This document shows positions 1-6,570 of a stretch of 33,749 nucleotides of DNA, piece after piece (position 1 is the stretch's first letter; each line of letters opens with the position of its first letter). Source of the stretch: Conexivisphaera sp046536535 (lineage in GTDB: Archaea; Thermoproteota; Nitrososphaeria; Conexivisphaerales; Conexivisphaeraceae). The notes below the pieces were generated by a model. The model made no database searches. It saw nothing but the letters and a program-made list of their open reading frames with translations, and was not told where the DNA came from. Location of the stretch: the NCBI GenBank assembly GCA_046536535.1, contig JAWDMO010000005.1, positions 1 to 33,749 of the forward strand, given 5' to 3'. A program made the position numbers and the translations under genes.

Positions 1-588
1 GTATCATCCACGATAGCCACCGTGAGCCAGAGGCTCAGGAACGAACAGCTGTACGGGACCCTCGAATACTACGTGCTCTCACCCTCGGGGATCCTGGGCT
101 TCCTGGTGTACTCATCCATATGGGGATTCGCGCTGAACAGCATCAACGCCGTTGTCATACTGGCCGTGGGCGCGGCGCTGGGGGTCAGGTTCTCACCCTC
201 CGGGGTCCTAGTATCATCCGTCATTCTGGCGCTCCTGCTGCTCTCCACGTTCGGGATAGCGGCCATGTCGGGCGCGGTGGTCATGGTCACGAAGCAGGGT
301 AACCCCATATCGTTCTTCTTCTCGACGTTCACGACGCTCATGGGCGGGGTCGTCTTCCCGGTGACCACCCTGCCGCTCTACCTTAGATACGTGAGCTATG
401 CGATACCGCTGACGTGGGCGCTCGAGGGACTGCGGGGTGCGCTGCTCTACGGTGAGGGGATCGCGCAGCTTCTCCCCGTGGTAGCCGTGCTGGCCGCGTT
501 CGCAGGCGTCACGGTCCCGCTGGGGCTGTTCTCCTACAGGGCCGCATTCGACCGCGCGAGGAGGGACGGGACGCTCTCCCAGTACTGA
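1..588 (+). CDS. ABC-2 type transporter permease, C-terminal part (5' end outside window)
   Basis: Integral membrane subunit of an ABC exporter. The reading frame is open from base 1, so the gene starts upstream of the window; the GTG at 22 is internal. About 195 residues remain. They begin with a short cytoplasmic stretch ending in RNEQLYGTLEYY, the usual ABC-2 coupling-helix region. About five hydrophobic segments follow, the last ending in LFSYRAAFDRARRDG before a cytosolic tail. The text GGVVFPVTTLPLYLRYVSYAIPLTW is split here as GGVVFPVTTLP and YAIPLTW, a layout typical of ABC-2 permeases in which the last periplasmic loop precedes the final helices. The partner ATPase is probably just upstream and out of view. 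The substrate cannot be told from sequence. The family call is fairly secure. Confidence 0.85.
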   Translation, partial: VSSTIATVSQRLRNEQLYGTLEYYVLSPSGILGFLVYSSIWGFALNSINAVVILAVGAALGVRFSPSGVLVSSVILALLLLSTFGIAAMSGAVVMVTKQGNPISFFFSTFTTLMGGVVFPVTTLPLYLRYVSYAIPLTWALEGLRGALLYGEGIAQLLPVVAVLAAFAGVTVPLGLFSYRAAFDRARRDGTLSQY

Positions 589-602
589 GCGCGCGGGGTC
601 CA

Positions 603-1214
603 CTAGATCCTCACGGGCCGTCCGTGGCCCGGGAGCACAAGCGCGGGGGAAAGCGACATTATCAGCCTGAGGGACCTCTCCGCGGCACCGACGTCGAGCG
701 AGTACCGCCGGTTGACCTCGAGCCTCCCTTCCCGCTCGAAGGCGGCGTCCCCCACGAACAGATACCTCTCGCCGTCCCTCGTGTACGATAGCGTTACGCT
801 CCCGGGGGTGTGCCCGGGAGTCTCGATCACATCTATTCCCGGCATCGAAAGCGTGTGGACGTCAATGACCCCCTTCACAGGCCTCGGCCTGGCTATCGCG
901 CCGATGATGGAGATGAGCTTTGACCTCGAATACATCCTCCTCCTGCCCTCTATGACCGGGATCTCCTCCGGATGCGCGTATACCCTGGATCCGTAGCTCC
1001 TCACGACGGACGCCAGCTCCCCTATGTGATCCATATGTGAATGTGTTACAACTATCGCATCTGGCCTCAGGCCGGTCGACGAGTAAAATTCGCGAATCCT
1101 GCCGAACTGCCCCATCATAGCCGAGTCCACTTGGATGATCCCGGAGCCCGTCTCCACAACGTATACGTGCGCATTTGTGCCATCTATGGAATGAATTCCA
1201 TCCGCTATCCGCAT
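603..1214 (-). CDS. MBL-fold metallo-hydrolase
   Basis: A 203-residue metallo-beta-lactamase-fold hydrolase, probably cytosolic. The metal-binding motif VVTHSHMDHIGE (HxHxDH) lies near residue 60. Downstream ligands are the His of ETPGHTPGS, the Asp of FVGDAAF and the His of LVLPGHGRP near the C terminus, so both metal sites look complete. The length fits the minimal, glyoxalase-II-like MBL group. The ATG at 1214 lies 23-30 nt below a TATA-like box (1237-1244), consistent with a leaderless transcript. The gene converges on the ABC permease, with 14 nt between the stops. The substrate is unknown: glyoxalase II, a lactonase or another thioester hydrolase are all possible. The family call is certain, the function open. 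Confidence 0.9.
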   Translation of the reverse strand: MRIADGIHSIDGTNAHVYVVETGSGIIQVDSAMMGQFGRIREFYSSTGLRPDAIVVTHSHMDHIGELASVVRSYGSRVYAHPEEIPVIEGRRRMYSRSKLISIIGAIARPRPVKGVIDVHTLSMPGIDVIETPGHTPGSVTLSYTRDGERYLFVGDAAFEREGRLEVNRRYSLDVGAAERSLRLIMSLSPALVLPGHGRPVRI

Positions 1215-1290
1215 ATATCAATGGAGCATTCATGCCGGTATAAGCGTTTCCGGACCGTTGATGTGGTGCACGGCCCTCCAAACACCCTAA

Positions 1291-1298
1291 AGTTAAAA
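1291..1298 (+). promoter_or_regulatory. TATA-like box of the small gene at 1322
   Basis: The A/T-rich stretch AGTTAAAA sits 24-31 nt before the ATG at 1322. This is the spacing expected for a leaderless archaeal transcript and favours ATG 1322 over GTG 1319. Confidence 0.5.
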
Positions 1299-1321
1299 GG
1301 CACCTCGCATAGCTCGATGTG

Positions 1322-1540
1322 ATGCTGCCATCGGGTGAGCCACTGGATTTCGAGGTCGTGAAGGAATGCGGCTGGATGGAACTGAAGCTATCGAACGGCA
1401 CCGTGGTAAGGGTCAAGGTAGAACCCTCGGCCGTCATGTACACGGGAAATGATCAGAACTCCGGGCTACCGATATTCATGGTGTCGTTGGGCGCAATCGT
1501 GAACCTCAGCAAGGTTCCCCGCGACATGATGAAGAGGTAA
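1322..1540 (+). CDS. small hypothetical protein (72 aa)
   Basis: Not recognised. The product is short, with no signal peptide and no membrane segment. It has a polar N terminus, then alternating hydrophobic residues (ELKLSNGTVVRVKVEPSAVMYTG) consistent with a small beta-rich, perhaps barrel-like fold, and a basic C-terminal end (KVPRDMMKR). It lies divergently next to the MBL gene, so the two may share regulation. GTG 1319 would add one residue, but the TATA-like box at 1291-1298 supports ATG 1322. Good codon use and its own promoter argue that it is real. No function is proposed. Confidence 0.6.
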   Translation: MLPSGEPLDFEVVKECGWMELKLSNGTVVRVKVEPSAVMYTGNDQNSGLPIFMVSLGAIVNLSKVPRDMMKR

Positions 1541-1546
1541 CTGTCG

Positions 1547-1804
1547 TCAGCTCAAGCCGGCGCACGTGGCATCCTCCCACGCTGAAGCGCGTGGGCTTCC
1601 CGCACCGCTATCCCCCAGTATGGGTTCCTCTGCAACGCGGGAACTTGTTTCCCGATTCATCGACACGCAGCTAGCAACATCTGGTTGGCCGGTCCGTTGC
1701 CCCGCCGTGGGTATCTCCACAGGCGTGAATTCGGGCGCTGAAGGACAGGGCTTGCCCCTATACCCGAACCATCGGCTGCTACCGACCGCCCTGGGACAAG
1801 TAGT
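1547..1804 (-). mobile_element. IS200/IS605-family remnant A: TnpB C-terminal tail plus right-end hairpin
   Basis: The 264-nt gap after the DUF1634 gene holds the 3' end of an IS605-type element on the minus strand. An open frame of 86 codons, without a start, ends with residues such as GDSGAGSPRASAWED. Those residues resemble TnpB C termini, where the protein reads through the right-end hairpin. The hairpin is visible at 1576-1595: seven perfect pairs (CCCACGC / GCGTGGG, loop TGAAGC). On the minus strand it is followed by GGAGGATGCCAC, much like the end of many IS605-group elements. No RuvC or zinc-finger part of TnpB remains and no TnpA is present, so this is a dead fragment. It differs in sequence from remnants B-D. 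The class assignment rests on pattern recognition, not on a search. Confidence 0.6.
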
Positions 1805-2137
1805 TCACCGGACTATCGACGGCAGGACCAAGATCGCTATGAGCATGTTCATGAGTACGATCGCCGAAAGCGCCAAGTAGAGCTTGTTCCTCTCGTCCAT
1901 GAACTGAATCACCAGGAGGAGGACCCTCACGATCGGCGTCGCTATGAGGACCATTATCCCCAGGAATATCAGCGAGATGCCGTCGAAGGAGGCTAGGCCG
2001 TCGAGCATCTCCAGGATCCCTATGGTTCTCGAGTTGATCGGTGAACTCAGGGACGCGAGCTGGGACAGCGTATATCCATCGCCCCCGCCGCGCGCGAACA
2101 GTATCGCGGAGCCGGCGGCCATCAGGGAGGCACTCAC
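1805..2137 (-). CDS. DUF1634 family membrane protein
   Basis: A small membrane protein of the family usually encoded beside TSUP (TauE/SafE) anion exporters, as it is here: it follows the TSUP gene on the same strand. About three hydrophobic segments are visible, the first truncated at the assigned start. The motifs GISLIFLGIMVLIATPIVRV and LSAIVLMNMLIAILV are typical. The GTG at 2137 is the first standard start codon. However, the frame is open about 51 nt further upstream and encodes ISRTISYSLIIGVLV, which would complete the first helix; no ATG, GTG or TTG is available there. The true start could therefore be a rare codon, or the gene may have lost its start. The stop directly abuts IS remnant A. 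It probably acts with the TSUP protein, role unknown. Confidence 0.75.
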   Translation of the reverse strand: MSASLMAAGSAILFARGGGDGYTLSQLASLSSPINSRTIGILEMLDGLASFDGISLIFLGIMVLIATPIVRVLLLVIQFMDERNKLYLALSAIVLMNMLIAILVLPSIVR

Positions 2138-2186
2138 CAGGACGCCGATTATCAGGCTGTAGCTTATCGTCCTCGAGATATCCGTA

Positions 2187-3056
2187 TCACATCACCCCCA
2201 GGCCCCTGAGCATCATCTCCACTCCCAGCACCACGAGTATTGCCATGAATATTAACCTGAGCGTCCTGCCCCTCATCTTCACGAGCGCCCTCGTGCCCAG
2301 CATCGCCCCGGCGAGCACGCCTATGGCGGTCGGAGCGGCGAGGAACGGCTGTATGTATCCGTTGGCCCAGTAGATTCCGCTGCCGGTCGCTGCCGTGACC
2401 CCTATCATGAAGTTGCTCGTAGTGGTCGTCACCTTCATGGGCAACATCATGGCGTCGTCCATGCCGAGGACCTTGAGGGCGCCCGATCCTATCCCCAGAA
2501 GCCCCGACACCATTCCGGCCGAGAACATCACGAGGAAGCCCAGCCACCATCTGACGCCGTAGTACTTCACGGTCTCCTTCCTGACCTCATCATAGTACTC
2601 GCCGTGGAGCGAGAAGAGCCTCGTGCTCCAATCGGGCTTCCTCGTGGGCTCCCAGCGCCTCATGGAGAGCCTCCTGTACGTTGGATAGAGCGAGAAGAGG
2701 AGGACCGCGCCGAACACTATGTAGAGGATGTATGCAAGCCCCAGCCGGTAGATCTCCGTGGTTATGAGCGAACCCACAATCGAGCCCAGGGTGGTCGCGA
2801 TCTCGAGGGAGATCCCTATCCTTATGTTGGAGATGCCCTCCCTCACGTAGGCGGAGGCGGCGCCGCTCGAGGTCGCGATCGTGGATATCAGGGATGCGCC
2901 GACCGCGTATATGATCGGGATGCCCATGAACAGTGTGTAGATGGGCACCAGGACGGTTCCGCCGCCGAGGCCTGTGAGGGCCCCTATGAACCCGGCGGCC
3001 GCGCTCACGAGCAGCAGCTCTACGAACCTGAACGCTACCGCGACCTCCCCCAGCAC
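2187..3056 (-). CDS. TSUP (TauE/SafE) family anion exporter
   Basis: A 289-residue membrane transporter of the sulfite/sulfonate exporter family. The hallmark glycine motif GALTGLGGGTVLVP comes in the first repeat and GMVSGLLGIGSGALKV in the second, each starting a TSUP domain of about four helices. The repeats are separated by a basic cytoplasmic loop (RRLSMRRWEPTRKPDW). The frame continues 112 codons upstream into unrelated MFS sequence. I place the start at GTG 3056 because a TATA-like box (3082-3089) lies 26-33 nt above it and because TSUP homology begins there. The DUF1634 gene follows; this pairing is common in archaea. The likely substrate is a small anion such as sulfite or an organosulfonate, which is inference from the family. 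Confidence 0.85.
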   Translation of the reverse strand: MLGEVAVAFRFVELLLVSAAAGFIGALTGLGGGTVLVPIYTLFMGIPIIYAVGASLISTIATSSGAASAYVREGISNIRIGISLEIATTLGSIVGSLITTEIYRLGLAYILYIVFGAVLLFSLYPTYRRLSMRRWEPTRKPDWSTRLFSLHGEYYDEVRKETVKYYGVRWWLGFLVMFSAGMVSGLLGIGSGALKVLGMDDAMMLPMKVTTTTSNFMIGVTAATGSGIYWANGYIQPFLAAPTAIGVLAGAMLGTRALVKMRGRTLRLIFMAILVVLGVEMMLRGLGVM

Positions 3057-3660
3057 TCCATATCCTTCGGGGAGGCGTGTTGATAAATCGCCCGGTGGCG
3101 CCGCGCAAACGCGCCAACCGTAAGATATCATCAGTCGCTTCGCAATATCGTGGTAGATGCCACGCCATCTGTTCGTGGGGAACGGCACCACAGCCGCGCT
3201 GATGAGGCCACCCAGCGGCATCATGATGAGCGAGAGGCCCATCAGTAGCCCTCTGGAGGTTGTGGGCGAGACCTCGGAGAGGAGGGCCGGCCCGGACGCT
3301 ATATCAGCGCCTATTCCGAAGCCTATGAGGATCCTGGGCACCAAGAGCTGCCAAGGCGACTCGATGAACGCCGACATGAGGGAGGCCACCAAGAAGAACG
3401 CCAGATCCGCGAGGAGCGCGGTTTTCCTGCCCCTCAGATCGCTCAGGAGGCCGAAAGCCAGCCCGCCGGCTATTCCACCTAAACACGTCGCGGTCCCTAG
3501 GAGGCCCCCGCATCGCCGGCGATAGATGCATGAACTTGGATAGAAACGGGAGGACGACGCTTATGTTCAGCGGGTCATAGCCGTCGAGGAACGTGCCGAG
3601 CCCCGCGAGCAGGACCACGACCGGGACCTCCACGATCGGAGTCGCTGAGCGGTTGTCCAC
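3057..3660 (-). pseudogene. MFS transporter pseudogene (frameshifted and truncated)
   Basis: This is the N-terminal part of a major facilitator superfamily transporter. The reading starts at GTG 3660 with a first helix (VVVLLAGLGTFLDGYD) and runs 52 codons. A run of five C on the + strand (3505-3509) then shifts the frame. If the run is read as four, translation continues MRGLLGTATCLGGIAG and AFGLLSDLRGRKTALL, the MFS signature loop. It then proceeds through RILIGFGIGADIASGP and the third and fourth helices. MFS similarity fades around 3090-3160, and the frame runs without a stop into the TSUP gene. The C-terminal half of the transporter is missing, so both a 1-nt insertion and a deletion are needed to explain it. 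A TATA-like box (3681-3688) still lies in front. A sequencing error could explain the frameshift but not the truncation. Confidence 0.8.
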
Positions 3661-3717
3661 GTTCTGCTTAGCGTAATAACTTAATAAATATTGTTATTAA
3701 ACAAAATAATTTAGAGC

Positions 3718-4650
3718 CTAGCGGCCCGGCCCGAGCGCCCTCATCGGGTTCCTCCTCCCGATGGCGTCCAGCCCGGCCCGGCCAAGGGCATCCTGGACGC
3801 GTCCCGCCACGCCCCTCCAGTCCATAATATCGGCCGGGTAGTCGGTCCCCAGGAGCACCCTATCCGCGCCCACGATGCTCACGAGATACTTCAGTGCGTC
3901 GGCGCTGTAGACGGCGCTGTCGAAGTACATCGACCTCATATAGTCGAGCGGATCCCTGCGAAGCGCACAGTCGGCCCTGACGGCGGCCGCCCTCCTGATC
4001 CTACCCACATGGATCGCGGCGGCTCCCCCTCCGTGCGGGAAGATCAGCCGGAGCCTCGGAAACCTATCGAGTACTCCACCCAGGATCACTGAGGCGACCG
4101 CGACGAAGTCCTCGTTCACCGCGCCCACGAGGACGGACATGTAATGCTCGGAGAGCCTGGAGTCCTCGGGGATCGAGGGGTGTATGAACGCGGGAATGCC
4201 ATAGTCCTCGAGCCTCTCGTAGATCCGATCGAGCGCATGTGATCCGAGCGCCATATCGGACCATAGGAGAGCTCCTCCGGTCCCCAGGTCACGGTACGTC
4301 CTGTCGAGCTCATCGACTGCCTCCCCGACGTCCCTGGGAAGGACTGCTAGCCTGATGAACCTCTCGCCGTGCGGCCTCGTCTCCTCCCGGAGCTCGTCGT
4401 TGACAAGTTTGGCGACCTTTGCGCTCAGCGCCCGGGGATTCACCATTGGAAGGAGCACCTGGACCTCCACGTCCTCGGAGTCCATATCGCGGACTCTCGC
4501 ACCCATGTCGAATATTCCCCGGGAGGTCCGGTCCGCGCGGATCCCCCAGAGTTCGACGGAGTACGTACCATCGCCGAGGTCCGATACTGACCCGTAGCGC
4601 TCCAGGAGACCGCGGGGCATTACGTGGGAGTGTACATCGATTAGGTCCAT
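3718..4650 (-). CDS. amidohydrolase family protein (ACMSD-like, amidohydrolase_2)
   Basis: A 310-residue metal-dependent hydrolase or decarboxylase with a TIM-barrel fold. The N-terminal HxH pair is in IDVHSHVMP. Further ligand motifs are AFIHPSIPED (His near 175), LIFPHGGGAA (His near 215) and LLGTDYPADI (the final Asp). The FPHGGG and GTDYP motifs are characteristic of the amidohydrolase_2 group, which includes 2-amino-3-carboxymuconate semialdehyde decarboxylase and related nonoxidative decarboxylases. The frame extends 26 codons upstream. ATG 4650 is preferred because homology starts at once and a TATA-like box (4678-4685) lies 28-35 nt above it. The gene is monocistronic between the MFS pseudogene promoter and the recombinase gene. 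The substrate is unknown. Confidence 0.85.
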   Translation of the reverse strand: MDLIDVHSHVMPRGLLERYGSVSDLGDGTYSVELWGIRADRTSRGIFDMGARVRDMDSEDVEVQVLLPMVNPRALSAKVAKLVNDELREETRPHGERFIRLAVLPRDVGEAVDELDRTYRDLGTGGALLWSDMALGSHALDRIYERLEDYGIPAFIHPSIPEDSRLSEHYMSVLVGAVNEDFVAVASVILGGVLDRFPRLRLIFPHGGGAAAIHVGRIRRAAAVRADCALRRDPLDYMRSMYFDSAVYSADALKYLVSIVGADRVLLGTDYPADIMDWRGVAGRVQDALGRAGLDAIGRRNPMRALGPGR

Positions 4651-4728
4651 CGCCGCCCGGACGATCCCGGCGGCCGGAATAAACGTTAGCTGACCCCTCT
4701 GAAGGGCTGAATTTGTCGCCGTTATCAT

Positions 4729-4992
4729 TTCGAGGCGATCATCGCTTCGGGTTTCAACATATTGCGACGGCGGATGCGGCGAAATCGGCCCGTCGGAGCC
4801 GGTGCCCGGCCCCCTTCCCGGACATCCGGAGCCACTGAAATGCCGACCGACGCGCCTGCGCAGCGAGCGCCGCGAGGTCCCTGCGCATTCCCGCTCCTAC
4901 TATCCAGCGATGGTCAATCTTAGTGCTGAACAACGATATCCGAGCCACCGCGATTTTAGCAAACATGTGGAAACTGATGTTTTCAGTGATAT
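4729..4992. other. intergenic tract without a convincing gene
   Basis: 264 nt between the amidohydrolase and recombinase genes. The only open frame (85 codons, minus strand, 4754-5011) is rich in Arg/Ala, has no recognisable domain and overlaps the 3' end of the recombinase gene. I see no tRNA, no CRISPR and no clear inverted repeat. The upper part carries the amidohydrolase upstream sequence. The rest is featureless to me. Confidence 0.4.
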
Positions 4993-5601
4993 TCATTGAT
5001 GGACGTTCCACTCGACGAGCCTCCTCTTCAGGGTCCTGGGGCTGACCCCGAACATCCGGGCTATCTTGGACCTGGGCACGCCGAGTCTGACGAGCTTGTC
5101 TACCTCCCTCCGATCTATCTGTTTGCGAGGTCTCCCCACGGTCTTACCCTGCATTCTAGCCCTCTCGAGCCCCGCCTTGGTCCTGTCGGATATCATCTGG
5201 CGCTCCAGATCGTACAATATCGAGAGCAAACCCACGACTATCGCCCGGGCTCTGGGCTCCCTGAGCCACTCGGCTAGGTAGCTCTCCTTAACCGAGTATA
5301 CGGTCACTCCGCCCTCCACACAATCATACAGGAAGTCTATCAGGGTGCGCTGTCTCCTGGACAGCCTGGATATCTCGAACACCACCATCGCGTGGACCTT
5401 TCCCTCCTTCACAAGGCGCCAGAGCTCCTGGAAGCCGGCCCTCTGATCCTCCGTGCCGCTCTCCACATCCTCGAGCCTGTAATCGACGTCGGCCCAGGAA
5501 AGCCCCCTGGACGCGAGCCACTGTTCTATCGCCAGTGATTGATTCTCCGTCTCCTGCTTCCTTGTGGAGACGCGCAGATATATCGCAAGAGGCCTCTCCA
5601 C
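4993..5601 (-). CDS. serine site-specific recombinase (resolvase/invertase family)
   Basis: A 202-residue small serine recombinase. The catalytic domain opens with AIYLRVSTRKQETENQS, where the Ser of RVST is the nucleophile (residue 12 with this start). The family Arg motifs are FEISRLSRRQRTLIDFL and SDRTKAGLERARMQG. A GRPRKQ linker follows, then a C-terminal HTH_7-like domain (LVRLGVPRSKIARMFGVS) that would bind the crossover site. GTG 5601 is preferred over TTG 5607 because a TATA-like box (5622-5629) stands 21-28 nt upstream. The domain order is that of resolvases and invertases (catalysis first, then HTH), not IS607 TnpA, where the HTH comes first. No partner transposase or obvious crossover site lies beside it. 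It appears intact. Confidence 0.9.
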   Translation of the reverse strand: MERPLAIYLRVSTRKQETENQSLAIEQWLASRGLSWADVDYRLEDVESGTEDQRAGFQELWRLVKEGKVHAMVVFEISRLSRRQRTLIDFLYDCVEGGVTVYSVKESYLAEWLREPRARAIVVGLLSILYDLERQMISDRTKAGLERARMQGKTVGRPRKQIDRREVDKLVRLGVPRSKIARMFGVSPRTLKRRLVEWNVHQ

Positions 5602-5671
5602 GGACAACGCACCGGACGGCGCTTATGCCTAATATCCCCCTTTATCAAGTGAACTGGTCCAAGAGGTCAGC

Positions 5672-5678
5672 CTTATAG
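5672..5678 (+). promoter_or_regulatory. TATA-like box of mptA
   Basis: CTTATAG is only 5-11 nt before GTG 5683 but 23-29 nt before GTG 5701. If the transcript is leaderless, translation begins at 5701. Confidence 0.4.
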
Positions 5679-5700
5679 CGGGGTGCGGCCGGTTGGCCGC

Positions 5701-6570
5701 GTGGACTGGGAGGAAGTGATGCGCAGGGCCCTAGATGTCCAGTATCAGAGGCCGGATATCGAGCTCGGGATACAGTCGGCCGGCATAGGCGGGCTCAGGA
5801 TCCCCCTCTCCGGGATCTCCTCGGGGCCGGTCCGCTTCACCGAGGGATCGGTGGATGCGTTCGTGGACCTACCGCCCGGCATGAGGGGAGTGAATATGTC
5901 CAGGAGCGTCCGGGCGATCCTCGAATCAGCAGAGGGCGCCCGCTCCATTGAGGGGCTCGCGTCGGCGGCGGTCGAGCGCCTCCTGAAACTTCACGAGTAC
6001 TCGTCCAGTAGCAGGGTGATCATCAGGGCGGCGGCGTTTGTGGATGACGGCCCCGCGGGCGGCCCCAAATCACCCGAGCGCTTCCTAGCGATAGCGGACT
6101 TTCGCTCGATGAGGGGATCTGGAACATCGGGGTCCCTGGGGGTATCGGTGAAGGGGATCACGGCATGTCCCTGCGGCGCGGAGCTCATGAGGTCAGCCCT
6201 GGGGGGATGCGGCGTCTGTGCCACCCATATGCAGAGGGCGAGCATCCTCTTGGCCGCGCGCCCCGCGGCCTCCACCACGATCCTGGGCCTGAGGTCGGCC
6301 GCCCTGAGGGCGATGAGCGGGGAGGTGCATGCCCTCCTGAGGAGATCTGACGAAGCCGCCGTTATCCACGCGGCGCTTTCGAACACACGGTTCGCCGAGG
6401 ACGTCTTCAGGCACGCGGCGCTTCTGTTCGCTGAGGATCATCCATTGTTCCCCGAGGACGGTGAGCTGCGCATTAGGGTGAGGAGCAACGAGAGCATACA
6501 CGGCCACGACGTCGTGGTGGATGGCGTCCTGAGCGGGGAAGATCTCCTGACGATCAGGCTATCCTCGTGA
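5701..6570 (+). CDS. mptA: GTP cyclohydrolase MptA (FolE2 family)
   Basis: Catalyses the first step of archaeal (methano)pterin synthesis, opening GTP to 7,8-dihydro-D-neopterin 2',3'-cyclic phosphate with a mononuclear metal; cytosolic. The family signatures are DVQYQRPDIELGI near the start, the metal and nucleotide region DLPPGMRGVNMSRSV, ITACPCGAEL with the metal-binding Cys, and CATHMQRASILL with the His-Gln pair. The C-terminal FAEDHPLFPEDGELRIRVRSNESIH completes the fold, described here as ending in RVRSNESIHGHDVVVDG. The length (289-295 aa) is normal. GTG 5683 is an alternative start; GTG 5701 fits the TATA-like box better. The last 17 nt overlap the end of rad50 on the opposite strand. 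Its divergent neighbour is the serine recombinase, which looks unrelated in function. The family call is certain. Confidence 0.93.
   Translation: MDWEEVMRRALDVQYQRPDIELGIQSAGIGGLRIPLSGISSGPVRFTEGSVDAFVDLPPGMRGVNMSRSVRAILESAEGARSIEGLASAAVERLLKLHEYSSSSRVIIRAAAFVDDGPAGGPKSPERFLAIADFRSMRGSGTSGSLGVSVKGITACPCGAELMRSALGGCGVCATHMQRASILLAARPAASTTILGLRSAALRAMSGEVHALLRRSDEAAVIHAALSNTRFAEDVFRHAALLFAEDHPLFPEDGELRIRVRSNESIHGHDVVVDGVLSGEDLLTIRLSS

Noticed and set aside
4749..4756. GGGTTTCA resembles the shared IS right end.
   Set aside because: The match stops after 8 bases and no TnpB residues follow.
4754..5011. An 85-codon open frame between the amidohydrolase and recombinase genes.
   Set aside because: No recognisable domain, unusual composition, overlaps the recombinase 3' end.
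4993..5601. Reading the recombinase as IS607 TnpA linked to the TnpB remnants.
   Set aside because: Its HTH is C-terminal, whereas IS607 TnpA has it at the N terminus, and no TnpB lies beside it.
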